NCBI GenBank assembly: GCA_963662525.1
Contig: OY759717.1
Span: 1,364,001 to 1,428,000, forward strand
DNA: 64,000 bases
Reading direction: 5' to 3'
Source: CAZSDU01 sp963662525
GTDB taxonomy: Bacteria; Bacteroidota; Bacteroidia; Bacteroidales; FEN-979
A program made the translations under genes and the position numbers. How positions within the stretch are numbered: the stretch's first letter is position 1; each line of letters opens with the position of its first letter. Under the pieces are notes generated by a model. That model was not told the origin of the DNA. It saw nothing but the letters and a program-made list of their open reading frames with translations, and searched no databases. Below are positions 52,131-61,695 of the stretch, piece by piece.

Positions 52131-52934
52131 ATGAAAACAAAGAAAATCATCCTGATGGCGCTGGTTGTTCTGGGTATAGCCGCCTGTAAGAAATCCAGCG
52201 ATCCTGTCCCGTTTTTCCCGGCTGAACTGGCCACCGTAAATACCGGATTAACATTATCTTTCGATACCCTGAATGCAGATGTTTCTAAGATCGCGGCCAA
52301 TCTTCCGCCCTATATGGATGATTCCATTCTGATCCGCTCAGAAATGGCAAAACTTTTCACCCGTTCATCCTTTGTCATAGAGTTTGCCTATATTACTCCG
52401 CAGGGTATCATGAAGATCATTGAACCTTCCTCTTATTATGGCTCACAGGGATCGGATATCAGTAATCAGGACCATATCATACAAGCTTTTCAAACAAAAG
52501 AACCTGTGCTGAGTAAAATGTTTTATGCGGTGGAAGGATTTTATGCAGCGGTGGATATACATCCTATTGTATCCGATGGACAGGTACTTGGAGGGATTAC
52601 TTCCCTTTTCCTGCCGCAAGCGATACTCGGAAGAATAATCACCCCCCTGGTTAAAAACCAGGCATTTGAAATCTGGGTCATGGAAAAAGGCGGCAATGTG
52701 CTCTATGACCAGGACAGTGATGAAATCGGGCGCAATCTGTTTACCGATTCCCTTTATACCCCTTTTCCTGAATTGATCACAGCAGCTCATAAAATTGATT
52801 CGGAGCAGGCAGGTGAAACCTCTTACTCCTTTTATAAAACCGGAACGAACATTCAAGTTGTCAAAAAAACTTACTGGATAACTTATTCGTTATATGGCAA
52901 TGAGTGGAAACTGATCTGGGTAAAACCTGAATAA
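52131..52934 (+). CDS. Cache-like sensory-domain lipoprotein
   Basis: A 267-residue lipoprotein: signal MALVVLGIAAC with Cys19, then KKSSDPVPF. The mature part looks like a dCache/PAS-type extracellular ligand-binding domain, with a helix followed by segments such as FVIEFAYITPQGIMKIIEP and FEIWVMEKGGNVLYDQDSDEIGRNLF, the latter typical of Cache domains in chemoreceptors. No signalling domain is attached, so it may be a soluble ligand-binding lipoprotein. It lies 35 bp downstream of the galactanase, possibly co-transcribed (a TAAATTTA box at 52102 is also possible). Confidence 0.68.
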   Translation: MKTKKIILMALVVLGIAACKKSSDPVPFFPAELATVNTGLTLSFDTLNADVSKIAANLPPYMDDSILIRSEMAKLFTRSSFVIEFAYITPQGIMKIIEPSSYYGSQGSDISNQDHIIQAFQTKEPVLSKMFYAVEGFYAAVDIHPIVSDGQVLGGITSLFLPQAILGRIITPLVKNQAFEIWVMEKGGNVLYDQDSDEIGRNLFTDSLYTPFPELITAAHKIDSEQAGETSYSFYKTGTNIQVVKKTYWITYSLYGNEWKLIWVKPE

Positions 52935-52992
52935 ATGCCCAGCCTTTGTCACAATTGAATTAAATAACCGTCTGTTAATCTAAAATTATTTT

Positions 52993-55900
52993 ATGATGAA
53001 AAATTTTCTTGCAGGCATTTTCTTTGCCTTTTTGGCCATTCCTGTGTTCAGCCAGGAAAAACCGCTCTGGATGAGATATACAGCTATTTCACCCGATGGA
53101 CAAACGATACTTTTTTGTTATAAAGGAGATATATGGTCTGTCCCGGCCACCGGTGGCACAGCCATTCCCCTTACCCTTACCGAATCCTATGAATATGCCC
53201 CGGTTTGGAGTCATGATGGCAAGAACATCGCATTTGCCTCGGATCGCAGCGGGAATTTCGATGTATTCACCATGGCTGCTTCCGGAGGTGAAGCCAGGCG
53301 ACTTACATTCAGCTCAAACAAGGAAATACCCTGGTGCTATACAGCCAATAACAAAGACGTCATTTTCTCGGCTTACCGCCAGGATGTTGTGACCAATGCC
53401 CAGTTCCCGATCTCTCTCATGAGTGAGTTGTACACCGTGCCTGTTTCAGGTGGAAAAGTTGCCATGCTCCTCCCTACTCCTGCCCTGGACGTTTGTCCCA
53501 CTGCCACCGGAGATAAAATTCTTTACGAAGATATCAAAGGATATGAAAGCGAGTGGAGAAAACATCATACTTCAGCCATTGCCCGTGATATCTGGCTTTA
53601 TGATTTTAATTCGAAAAAATATACAAAACTTACCCAATTTAACGGAGAAGACCGCAACCCTGTTTTTGATTTAAATAACCAGGATTTTTATTATCTGAGC
53701 GAGCAAAACGGATCCTTCAATGTCTTTAAAAGTTCCATTTCCGATCCTTCCAAACAAACCGCTCTTACAAAGTTTACTAAACATCCGGTACGCTTCCTTA
53801 GCCGTTCTGATAAGAATATTTTGTGTTTTACCTATGATGGTGAAATTTATACCTTGCGGCCGGGAGAAGAACCTGTAAAAGTTGCCGTAAACATTTTTGC
53901 GGATGGCCGTTCAATCCTGGAAAAAATCGTACCTGTGAATGACGGATTTACCGAAATGAGACTTTCATCCAATGGAAAAGAATATGCCTATATTTTCCGT
54001 GGAGAGATTTTTGTAAGCAGCATCGATGGAGGATTCACCAAGCGGATCACCAACACACCGTACCAGGAACGATCTGTGAGTTTCAGTCCGGATGGCCGTT
54101 CCCTGGTCTATGCCGCTGAAGTCAACAACAGCTGGAATGTTTACAGCACTTCCATCGTCAGAAAAGAAGAACCCTATTTCTATGCTTCGACGATACTGAA
54201 GACGGAACCGGTAATTGCCACTGAGGCTGAAGAATTTCAACCGGAATATTCACCCGATGGAAAAGAAATTGCCTACCTGGAAAACAGGGTAGTGCTGAAA
54301 GTGATCAACCTGGCCAGTAAAAAAACGCGTACCATCATGCCTGCCAGTGTCAACTATTCCTATGCTGATGGTGACCAGTATTATCAGTGGTCGCATGACA
54401 GCAAATGGTTTTTAGTGAACTATGCTTTCCCCGACCGTATTTTCAGTCCGGAGGTTGGACTGGTATCAGCCGATGGAAAAGGAGAGATCAAAAACCTTAC
54501 ACTCAGTGGTTACGATGATTATGTGCCCAAATGGTCGGTGGATGGAAAAATGATGATCTGGGGTTCTGACCGCAACAGCGACAGGGAGCAGGGTGGAAAT
54601 CTCGGAAGTGCGGACGTATATGCCATGTTCTTTACCAAAGCAGCCTACGACCGCTTCAACCTGTCAAAGGAAGAACTTGCCCTGGTGAAAGACCAGGAAG
54701 AAAAAGCGGAGAAAGAGAAGAAAAAGAAAGAAGACAAGGATAAAAAAGGGGAGAAGGATAAAAAGAGCAAGAGTGATTCAACGACTGGTGCAAAACAGGA
54801 TTCAGGGAAAGTTGTGATCGACTGGGAAAATCTTACGGAACGCAAGTGTAAACTCACCCTGCATACCTCGGGGATCAGAGACTGGCTGCTTTCAAAAGAC
54901 GGGGAAAAATTATTCTACCTGACCAGCTTCGAAAAAGACAATGATCTCTGGGTAACTGATCTCCGGGCACATGAAACAAAAGTTTTAGCTAAACTGGGAT
55001 TGAAGCGATCGGGGTTGGAGTTATCGGCTGACGGGAAGTTCATCCTGCTTTTTGCGGACGGAAAACCCATGAAAGTTGAAGTGGAAGGCGGCAAGGCAGA
55101 ACCCCTGAAGACCAGTGGAGAAATGCTGTTAAAACCGGCGGAAGAACGCAATTACATCTTTGATCATTCATGGAGGCAGTTCAAGGAAAAATTCTATGTG
55201 GAAGATATGCAAGGGGTGGATTGGGATTATTATTACACTGCCTATAAAAAGTTCCTGCCCTATATCAGCAACAATTATGATTTTGCTGAAATGCTGAGTG
55301 AAATGCTCGGGGAGATGAATGCCTCCCATACCGGTTGCGGATACCGTGCCAACCGGCCTAACATGGATCAGACCGCTGACCTGGGACTTTTTTATGATTA
55401 TGAATTCACTGGGTCCGGATTGAAAATAGCAGAAGTGATCGAGGGTGGACCGCTGGATAAGGCCATTTCCAAGGTCAAAGCAGGATATATCCTCGAAAAA
55501 GTGGATGGGGAACCCATCACCGACTCCCTTGATTTCCCGATGATGCTCAACCGTAAGACAGGTAAACTCACCCTGCTTTCGGTATATAACCCGGCAACGG
55601 GCGAACGTTTTGAAGAGAGCCTGAAACCAATCAGTATTGGTGAAGCAAATGAATTGCTTTACCGCCGCTGGGTGAAGAACCGCCGGCTGGAGACAGAACA
55701 ACTTTCAGGTGGAAAGATCGGGTATGTTCATGTACGTTCCATGGATGATGCAAGCATGAGGACTGTCTTTGAAGAAGCCCTTGGACGTAATTTTGAGAAG
55801 AAAGCAATCATTGTCGATACCCGCTTTAACGGGGGCGGCAATATCCATGAGCAGTTGTCGGATTTCCTCAGCGGGAAAAAATATATCGATATCGTTCCCC

Positions 55901-56256
55901 ACGGTCAGTATATCGGATCGGAACCCTATGATAAGTGGGTAAAACCATCCATTGTGCTGATTGGTGAGAGCAATTATTCGGATGCCCATCTTTTCCCAGT
56001 GGCCTATAAGCTGAAAAATACAGGGCAAACGCTGGGCATGCCTGTCCCCGGAACAGGAACCTTTGTATGGTGGGAAGCACAGATTGATCCTACCCTGGTG
56101 TTCGGTATCCCCATGGGCGGATGGCGTACTCCGGATGGAAAATTCTGCGAAAACAACCAGATGGAACCCGACATCAGAGTTCCCAATGATCCGGGTATCC
56201 TTTCATCAGGTCGTGACCAGCAGATCGAGGAAGCAGTGAAAATACTGATGCAGTAA
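52993..56256 (+). CDS. Tricorn-like S41 protease with N-terminal beta-propeller
   Basis: A 1087-residue exported protease. Signal peptide ends IPVFSQ. Residues ~25-560 form WD40/PD40-type propeller blades (repeated SPDGQTI, SHDGKNIAFASDRSG, SPDGRSLVYA, SVDGKMMIWGSDRNSD), followed by a Lys/Glu/Asp-rich linker near 577-600, a second short propeller-like section, a PDZ domain around GLKIAEVIEGGPLDKA, and a C-terminal S41 domain containing DTRFNGGGN and GESNYSDAHLF, which should hold the nucleophilic serine. The order matches the tricorn protease family, here periplasmic rather than cytosolic. Met2 is an equally good start. Confidence 0.92.
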   Translation: MMKNFLAGIFFAFLAIPVFSQEKPLWMRYTAISPDGQTILFCYKGDIWSVPATGGTAIPLTLTESYEYAPVWSHDGKNIAFASDRSGNFDVFTMAASGGEARRLTFSSNKEIPWCYTANNKDVIFSAYRQDVVTNAQFPISLMSELYTVPVSGGKVAMLLPTPALDVCPTATGDKILYEDIKGYESEWRKHHTSAIARDIWLYDFNSKKYTKLTQFNGEDRNPVFDLNNQDFYYLSEQNGSFNVFKSSISDPSKQTALTKFTKHPVRFLSRSDKNILCFTYDGEIYTLRPGEEPVKVAVNIFADGRSILEKIVPVNDGFTEMRLSSNGKEYAYIFRGEIFVSSIDGGFTKRITNTPYQERSVSFSPDGRSLVYAAEVNNSWNVYSTSIVRKEEPYFYASTILKTEPVIATEAEEFQPEYSPDGKEIAYLENRVVLKVINLASKKTRTIMPASVNYSYADGDQYYQWSHDSKWFLVNYAFPDRIFSPEVGLVSADGKGEIKNLTLSGYDDYVPKWSVDGKMMIWGSDRNSDREQGGNLGSADVYAMFFTKAAYDRFNLSKEELALVKDQEEKAEKEKKKKEDKDKKGEKDKKSKSDSTTGAKQDSGKVVIDWENLTERKCKLTLHTSGIRDWLLSKDGEKLFYLTSFEKDNDLWVTDLRAHETKVLAKLGLKRSGLELSADGKFILLFADGKPMKVEVEGGKAEPLKTSGEMLLKPAEERNYIFDHSWRQFKEKFYVEDMQGVDWDYYYTAYKKFLPYISNNYDFAEMLSEMLGEMNASHTGCGYRANRPNMDQTADLGLFYDYEFTGSGLKIAEVIEGGPLDKAISKVKAGYILEKVDGEPITDSLDFPMMLNRKTGKLTLLSVYNPATGERFEESLKPISIGEANELLYRRWVKNRRLETEQLSGGKIGYVHVRSMDDASMRTVFEEALGRNFEKKAIIVDTRFNGGGNIHEQLSDFLSGKKYIDIVPHGQYIGSEPYDKWVKPSIVLIGESNYSDAHLFPVAYKLKNTGQTLGMPVPGTGTFVWWEAQIDPTLVFGIPMGGWRTPDGKFCENNQMEPDIRVPNDPGILSSGRDQQIEEAVKILMQ

Positions 56257-56276
56257 GCTCCATTTTTCAGCTCACA

Positions 56277-56486
56277 TCATTTATCTTCATCTACCTTCAT
56301 CACTTCATACATATCTTTACCATCCTGTTTGATGGGTTGGTAAAATCAGTGGCAGGAAGTCAGATTACCTATCATGGTGCTCATGTGATCGAGGATCACG
56401 ATGGCTGTTGTATCATAGCTCTTTTCCTGAAACCGGGCAGCAGTGAATAGTCCGGGGAATAGCAAACTGTAAATCAGTTTTTTCAT
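56277..56486 (-). pseudogene. Fusion remnant: DUF2092 N-terminus joined to DUF6515 C-terminus
   Basis: Reading on the minus strand from ATG 56486, 46 codons give MKKLIYSLLFPGLFTAARFQ, then EKSYDTTAIVILDHMSTMIG and NLTSCH, like the signal and first helix of DUF2092 proteins. An in-frame TGA (56348-56346) follows, then without a frame change 22 codons FYQPIKQDGKDMYEVMKVDE and DK to a TGA at 56277. This second part matches the last 22 residues of the DUF6515 gene at 60767 (YYQPITKEGKDMYEVVDVKE). The simplest reading is a deletion that removed the middle of two adjacent genes. It occupies the otherwise empty 396-bp gap. Confidence 0.7.
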
Positions 56487-56598
56487 AATTATTTTTTCAG
56501 GATAGGTTTCTATAAAAAACCTAAAAAAACATTTCGGAAGTTGGAATTAATAATGCGTCAGAAAAAAAGAGTAATGGCTGGAGAAATAAATATGTCAT

Positions 56599-56606
56599 TA
56601 TATTTG
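56599..56606 (+). promoter_or_regulatory. -7 box of the 56.6-60.7 kb operon
   Basis: TATATTTG matches TAnnTTTG, 46 bp before the ATG at 56653. No spaced TTTG is visible upstream. The next three genes follow without room for other strong promoters. Confidence 0.5.
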
Positions 56607-56652
56607 TTGCAAGATTCACGGAAGCATTCATCATATACTTTATAATAAGAAA

Positions 56653-57372
56653 ATGAAAATACGGCTTACCCTCTTTTTCTTTTTCATTGGGAACCTGATG
56701 CTATTTGCACAACAGCCGGTTCAGGCGGACACCTTCGACATTACCCGGTCGGCCATGCAGTTTCCCCACCATTATAAAAAATGGGGATTCCAGGTTTCTG
56801 CAGGGCTTTCCATGGTCAAGCCGCCCAAGGATCTGCTTGAAAATTCATACCAGGCGCCTCTGGTTAATATTCACGCCACCTTCGGTCTGCCCTGGAATTT
56901 TTCGCTCGAAGGCGATCTCACTACCCTACTTGTCTCAAACCAGCTGGCTTTGGGGCCACGCTACAGTTTTCTGTATAAAAATTTTGGCGTCAAGCTTGGA
57001 TGGGATGTTGCCTTTGTTTATGGGCAGCTTAAACAAGGAGGATTTGACAACAGTACTCAGGTATGGATGCATTATCCGAACCTTTCTTTTGGATACAAGC
57101 TGAAAAAAATGGCTTTTACCCTCAAGGGGGAAATGGTACTCGTTACAAAATCGGTAACAAAATCGGGAGAAAATGAGGTGAATATTTCGAAGAATTTCAT
57201 CAACGGAGGTACCCTTGCTTTTTATATCGAACAACGAATACATAAAAACAAGGTTTTCGTGATCGGTATTAAAGATAACTATGTTAAAGAATACTGGCCT
57301 GTATGGATGATATTTACCACGTTTAACCGGTATTACAATATTCCTGAACTTTATTTAAGCTGGATATTATGA
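56653..57372 (+). CDS. Outer-membrane beta-barrel-like protein
   Basis: A 239-residue exported protein with signal MKIRLTLFFFFIGNLMLFAQ. The mature region is strand-rich (WGFQVSAGLSMVKPP, SFLYKNFGVKLGWDVAFVYG, VFVIGIKDNYVKEYW) with an aromatic ending NIPELYLSWIL. No family recognised. First gene of a four-gene operon: it overlaps the GDPD lipoprotein gene by 4 bp (ATGA), so the two are likely translated together. The combination suggests a phosphodiester-processing function at the outer membrane, but that is inference. Confidence 0.65.
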   Translation: MKIRLTLFFFFIGNLMLFAQQPVQADTFDITRSAMQFPHHYKKWGFQVSAGLSMVKPPKDLLENSYQAPLVNIHATFGLPWNFSLEGDLTTLLVSNQLALGPRYSFLYKNFGVKLGWDVAFVYGQLKQGGFDNSTQVWMHYPNLSFGYKLKKMAFTLKGEMVLVTKSVTKSGENEVNISKNFINGGTLAFYIEQRIHKNKVFVIGIKDNYVKEYWPVWMIFTTFNRYYNIPELYLSWIL

Positions 57373-58613
57373 AAATGAAATACCTTCCTCTGATTGGGCT
57401 GTTACTTTTCTTCTGCAGCTGTAATAAGGACACTGATGTCCCGGTCCCCACGCAGGGCCCCAACGCCATTGTAAATGAAACCTATCCGCTGGAACCGGAA
57501 TCCCGGCTTGTCATGGAAGGGGTATACCGGGTGACTTCTGGATCAGAAATGTTCGGAGATTACATGATTATTAAGTGGAACCGTACAAACCTTTTATTTG
57601 CTAATAACAATGGGAAGCACTTTATCATGGATGCTGGCCATCTCGATTCTGTAATCATTCTTCAGGGCTATTGGAGAGACGGCTACAGTGATGCAACCGG
57701 TTTGTGCAACATGCATATTTCAAGAGCCGAAGGGGGTATCTCAATACTTTCTGGTAATAATGCCCAGCAGATCATGATTAGGGGGGCGTATGGGAAAGCG
57801 AGCGATCTTCCTGACAAAGTGCTCACACTTACCTACCTGAGACCATTTTCTGAAAAGGTAAAAAACAGCAACTTTTATATCCTTGGTCACCGTTGCGGTG
57901 GGAGGAACTCCGATCGCCTGCCCGTATCGGAAAACAGCATTGCCATGGTTAAGTACACCGAGAAGCTGGGTACAACAGGCATTGAGCTTGATCCCCGCAT
58001 AAGCAGTGATGGGATACCATTCGTTTATCATGATGCCGACATAAATACACGTCTAACCCAGAAGGGACCACTTGCTGGCGATGTCAGTGCATACTCATGG
58101 TTTCAGCTATCATCGTTTGTAAGATTGATTCATGGAGAAAAGATTCCCTCAGTGGAGGAGCTGCTGACATTTGTAGTTGACAGTACCCTTCTCAGGTTTG
58201 TTTACCTTGATATGAAAACCGCGGAAGCAGTGCATATCGTTATTCCGATACAGCTTCGGGCAATTCAGCGTGCCCTGGAAAAAGGCCGTGATATCAGGAT
58301 CGTCATGGGGATCCCTTCCGTTGATGTTTTGAACGGAGTACTGGCTTATCCCGGTTATCAGAATGTTCCTACCTTATGCGAACTTTCCGTGGATGATGTG
58401 AGACAGGTAAACGCCAGGGTGTGGGCGCCAAGGTGGACCTTGGGAACACAGAATGAGCTTGTTCAACAGATGCACAACGAAGGAAGACTTGCGGTGTGCT
58501 GGACACTCGACACACCTGCCTGGATCAAGGACTTTCAGGAAAATGGAAATTTTGACGGGATACTGACCAACTATCCTTATGTGGTTGCATACTATCATTA
58601 TATACAGGAGTAA
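57369..58613 (+). CDS. Glycerophosphodiester phosphodiesterase-family lipoprotein
   Basis: A 414-residue exported protein with a lipoprotein-like signal (LLLFFCSCNKD; C16/C18 region). Residues ~30-165 form a separate unfamiliar beta domain. The GDPD domain begins at 171: LGHRCGG with H174 and R175, E188 in SENS, E206 and D208 in GIELDPRIS and H221 in VYHDAD. These are the catalytic and metal residues of GDPD enzymes, which cleave glycerophosphodiesters to glycerol 3-phosphate and an alcohol. The usual HRG reads HRC here, a small departure. It overlaps the upstream barrel gene by 4 bp and lies 4 bp before the next. Confidence 0.85.
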   Translation: MKMKYLPLIGLLLFFCSCNKDTDVPVPTQGPNAIVNETYPLEPESRLVMEGVYRVTSGSEMFGDYMIIKWNRTNLLFANNNGKHFIMDAGHLDSVIILQGYWRDGYSDATGLCNMHISRAEGGISILSGNNAQQIMIRGAYGKASDLPDKVLTLTYLRPFSEKVKNSNFYILGHRCGGRNSDRLPVSENSIAMVKYTEKLGTTGIELDPRISSDGIPFVYHDADINTRLTQKGPLAGDVSAYSWFQLSSFVRLIHGEKIPSVEELLTFVVDSTLLRFVYLDMKTAEAVHIVIPIQLRAIQRALEKGRDIRIVMGIPSVDVLNGVLAYPGYQNVPTLCELSVDDVRQVNARVWAPRWTLGTQNELVQQMHNEGRLAVCWTLDTPAWIKDFQENGNFDGILTNYPYVVAYYHYIQE

Positions 58614-58617
58614 GGGT

Positions 58618-59205
58618 ATGGGAAAGATAAAAACAGTGTTCATCCTGGTAATGATTTTTTTTACCATTGGCGTATTCTCACAACAGAAAGACAGTGTGAA
58701 AGTGAGACTTAATCATTATACCCTCACTGTTGGTGTTGGCTGGACACATTTCATTAATAACCTTGAATACGGAGATCAGAATATCCGGAAAGACTTTGCC
58801 GGAGTTTCATTAAAATTCTATTGGGAACCGGAACACAGGCTCAGCCTGGGCCTTGAAACAGGGTACTATCAGCTGTTTAAGGTTGAAAACCAGTTGAATG
58901 CCGATACACTCGGACAAATACGACGGACGGTAATTCCATTACTCCTTCTGGTAAGAATGAGGATCGTTGATAATTTTTACCTGGGAGCGGGTTTGGGAAT
59001 GAGTATCATCAACAATAAGGTTTCAGGGATGGGAGAGAAGATTATAACCAAGACAACCTCTCTCGCCAATTTTGAATTATCGGGGGCTTATCTTTATCCC
59101 TTAAGTAAACACTGGCTTATCGGAGGAGAAGCCAAAATGTTCTACTTCGGAAACCTTAGCGATTGGATGTATTCCCTGCAGGCAACCTGTTCTGTTCGTT
59201 TTTAG
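58618..59205 (+). CDS. Small outer-membrane beta-barrel protein
   Basis: A 195-residue exported protein with signal peptide ending FTIGVFSQ. Strands such as YTLTVGVGWTHFINN, GVSLKFYWEPEHRLSLGLETGYY and NFYLGAGLGMSIINN, and the ending LQATCSVRF, fit a small eight-stranded barrel. The frame is open upstream to 58579, but the ATG at 58618 (MGKIKTVF) gives a proper signal peptide and begins just after the GDPD stop. Third gene of the four-gene operon, 18 bp before the BamA-like gene. Confidence 0.72.
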   Translation: MGKIKTVFILVMIFFTIGVFSQQKDSVKVRLNHYTLTVGVGWTHFINNLEYGDQNIRKDFAGVSLKFYWEPEHRLSLGLETGYYQLFKVENQLNADTLGQIRRTVIPLLLLVRMRIVDNFYLGAGLGMSIINNKVSGMGEKIITKTTSLANFELSGAYLYPLSKHWLIGGEAKMFYFGNLSDWMYSLQATCSVRF

Positions 59206-59223
59206 ATCGTAACCCTTAACTGA

Positions 59224-60705
59224 ATGCGCATTCTTCTTCCAATTATCCTGGTCATCCTTATGTGTTGCAACCTGGGTTCAATGGCCCAGAACAAAGATGG
59301 TGCTATCCATGTTCCTGATACACTTTATGTGCCTTACATTAAAATCGCGGACGCTGAAATAGCCGGAAATAAACTGACCAAACCTTCAATAATTATCCGT
59401 GAACTGGATTTCAGGATCGGCGATAGTCTGGCCACTTTTCAAAAGGGGGCAAAAGTCAATTTCAATGACCTGAATTTTTACCCGGGCGATTCCAGTGAGT
59501 TGCGCCTACGGATGAATTACAGCCGGGAAAACCTGATCAATACAAAGTTGTTCCTTACCGTTGATCTTTCCCTGAAAAAAATAAGTAATAACCAATATGC
59601 CTTGTTAATAGATGTGACCGAAAGGCAATATTGGTGGCTGTTCCCGGTTCCCAAACTCAATGCTCCAAATTTTAATGAGTGGATCAGGGATATTGACTGG
59701 TCTTATCTGAGCATGGGGGTGTTTTTCAGCCATAATAATCTTTTCGGACTCAGCCACCAGACCTCGGTTATTGCCCTGGCAGGGAAAACCTGGGCCATCG
59801 CCATGGGTTATAAAATTCCCTGGATTGGAAAAGGGAAAAAAATCGGTCTGACGATGACTGCAGGCTATACCAACATGTATTACGTTGAATATGCTTCGGT
59901 TGATAATAAGAGACAAATGCTTTATGCTCCCAACAGTTCGCAGATAGCCATGGTCGGAGCAAAGCTCACCCTCAGACCAGGCCTGTACAATTATGGAACG
60001 ATAAAACTCACCGGGGAATACATTAAAGTCTCCGACTCAATAATTAAACTTGACTCCAGTTACCTTGCAGGAAATAAAAAATCTAATATTTCACTCAGCC
60101 TTTATGCCGATTATTATTACGATACCCGCAACAGCCATTCCTATCCCCTGAAAGGAAACATGCTGAGAGTTTTCGTTAATAAAGTGGGGCTGGGGCTCGT
60201 TTCAAAAGATATTGATCTATTCTACTATGGGGTCGATTTTCATTTTTACCAGACCATCAACCGAAAATGGTATGTAGCTGAAATGTTTAAGGCCGAAAAT
60301 TCCGCCGGAGAGCATTCTCCCTATTATTATCAGCTCAGCATGAGCAGCGGTAATGATTTTATCCGTGGATTTGACTTATATACACTGAAGGGGGATCAGA
60401 TGTATTATTGCCGGAACAATATCAAGTATGAACTGATTAAACCTTCGCTGAAAAAAGTCAAAGAAGGTCAGGAGAAAAACAAATTCAAAGCCATTCAATA
60501 TGCATTTTACCTGAATGCCTTTGCCGATGCAGGTTACGTGGTTAATAAGTTCACCGACGTCAATCCATACAACAACAAATTTCTGTTCAGCTGGGGATTA
60601 GGAATTGATTTTGTCACCTACTACGACCTGGTAATCCGGTTTGAGTATGCCTTTACTTCCATCGGTACCAATGGTTTCTTTTTCGGGTTCGGCATGCCTA
60701 TCTGA
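59224..60705 (+). CDS. BamA/TamA-family (Omp85-like) outer-membrane protein
   Basis: A 493-residue exported protein. Signal peptide ends LGSMAQ. A single POTRA-like domain (VPYIKIADAEIAGNKLTKPS, IIIRELDFRIGDSL) covers about 33-135; the rest is a 16-stranded-type barrel with SSGNDFIRGFDLY, resembling the conserved R-G-F/Y loop motif, and a C-terminal strand ending GFFFGFGMPI. Full BamA has five POTRA domains, so this short form is more like small surface-antigen proteins that assemble or translocate specific partners. It ends the operon with two barrels and a GDPD lipoprotein. Confidence 0.82.
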   Translation: MRILLPIILVILMCCNLGSMAQNKDGAIHVPDTLYVPYIKIADAEIAGNKLTKPSIIIRELDFRIGDSLATFQKGAKVNFNDLNFYPGDSSELRLRMNYSRENLINTKLFLTVDLSLKKISNNQYALLIDVTERQYWWLFPVPKLNAPNFNEWIRDIDWSYLSMGVFFSHNNLFGLSHQTSVIALAGKTWAIAMGYKIPWIGKGKKIGLTMTAGYTNMYYVEYASVDNKRQMLYAPNSSQIAMVGAKLTLRPGLYNYGTIKLTGEYIKVSDSIIKLDSSYLAGNKKSNISLSLYADYYYDTRNSHSYPLKGNMLRVFVNKVGLGLVSKDIDLFYYGVDFHFYQTINRKWYVAEMFKAENSAGEHSPYYYQLSMSSGNDFIRGFDLYTLKGDQMYYCRNNIKYELIKPSLKKVKEGQEKNKFKAIQYAFYLNAFADAGYVVNKFTDVNPYNNKFLFSWGLGIDFVTYYDLVIRFEYAFTSIGTNGFFFGFGMPI

Positions 60706-60766
60706 CCGGCTGAAACCAGAAATCGGGTCATGATAAGAACCAATATAAAAACCTAGGTCAGCCTGA

Positions 60767-61648
60767 TCATTTGCTTTCTTTGACATCCACCACTTCATAC
60801 ATATCTTTACCCTCTTTTGTGATGGGCTGGTAATAGGTCTCTCCTACCTGTACATAGGTTACATCACCAACCTTCACTTCTTTCCCTCCTTCAGGCAGTT
60901 TTTCTACTACTGCGCCTGCAGTTGGTGGCACTACCACATACCCTGACGGTTTTTTTTCATAATAGGTTCCACCGTAGTAGTAATTATTAGTGGTTTCGTT
61001 GATAACTACCGTTTGGGAACCCGGAGGTAAACTGACTATGGTTGCCCCTACCGGAGCCGGAACAACAGTATAGCCTCCATTGCTGGCAACATAGTAAACA
61101 CCCTGGTCATAATGGTACTGTTGGTTGGCCACGGTAACAATAATGGCTGTTGCTGCCATGGTGGCCACAAAGAATCCCCAGGGATGCCATACCGGCCCCC
61201 ATACATAGGGATGATAAGGATGATAGTGATAGGGATGATAAGCATAATAGCTGTGACCGCCATAGGCATAGGGAGGCCTGGTATAGGGCCTTGGGTTGGC
61301 AACAACCACGGTGCTCTTATTGACGTTCACATTGACATTCGTACTGTTGTTGACATTAACATTTTTTTTGCTGTTGTCAATATTCACATTGTTGCCACTC
61401 ACATTGGTCTTATCTCCTGTAGAAACGGCTTTCTTTTCTCCGGTCGGAACATTGCTTCTGCTTGCCCCGGTTTCTTTTGTTCCTGCTTTTTTCTCCCCTG
61501 TTGCAGGTTTTGAAACGGCCGGCCGCTCCCTGCCACCAGCCGGACGTGTTCCCTTCCGCTGTGCATTAAGGGATAATGGTAAAAGAAAGATCACTGAAAT
61601 TACCAGCAACCCCAATTGAACTTTTCTGAATGTAAATCTGCTTTTCAT
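60767..61648 (-). CDS. DUF6515-family exported protein
   Basis: A 293-residue exported protein: signal peptide ending SLNAQ, an Ala/Lys/Thr-rich linker, a run of Asn-Val repeats (about 85-115), a Tyr/His/Pro/Trp-rich segment (YHPYHPYVWGPVWHPWG), a hydrophobic helix (about 160-172), and a C-terminal DUF6515-like domain made of repeated strands (VGATIVSLPPGSQTVVIN; AGAVVEKLPEGGKEVKVG) ending in YYQPITKEGKDMYEVVDVKE. The same ending appears in the pseudogene at 56277. Function unknown; probably a cell-envelope protein. Promoter box TAAATTTG lies upstream. Confidence 0.82.
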   Translation of the reverse strand: MKSRFTFRKVQLGLLVISVIFLLPLSLNAQRKGTRPAGGRERPAVSKPATGEKKAGTKETGASRSNVPTGEKKAVSTGDKTNVSGNNVNIDNSKKNVNVNNSTNVNVNVNKSTVVVANPRPYTRPPYAYGGHSYYAYHPYHYHPYHPYVWGPVWHPWGFFVATMAATAIIVTVANQQYHYDQGVYYVASNGGYTVVPAPVGATIVSLPPGSQTVVINETTNNYYYGGTYYEKKPSGYVVVPPTAGAVVEKLPEGGKEVKVGDVTYVQVGETYYQPITKEGKDMYEVVDVKESK

Positions 61649-61695
61649 TTTACTTTAATTTTTTAATGGATGTATTGCCTGCGATTAGAAAAGTT

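Noticed and set aside
54660..54800. Frameshift or assembly error in the Lys/Glu-rich stretch of the tricorn-like protein
   Set aside because: The frame stays open on both sides with matching propeller and PDZ domains; a charged linker here is common in this family.
55168..55701. 177-codon minus-strand frame
   Set aside because: Antisense to the PDZ/S41 part of the tricorn-like protease; no ribosome-binding site or family features.
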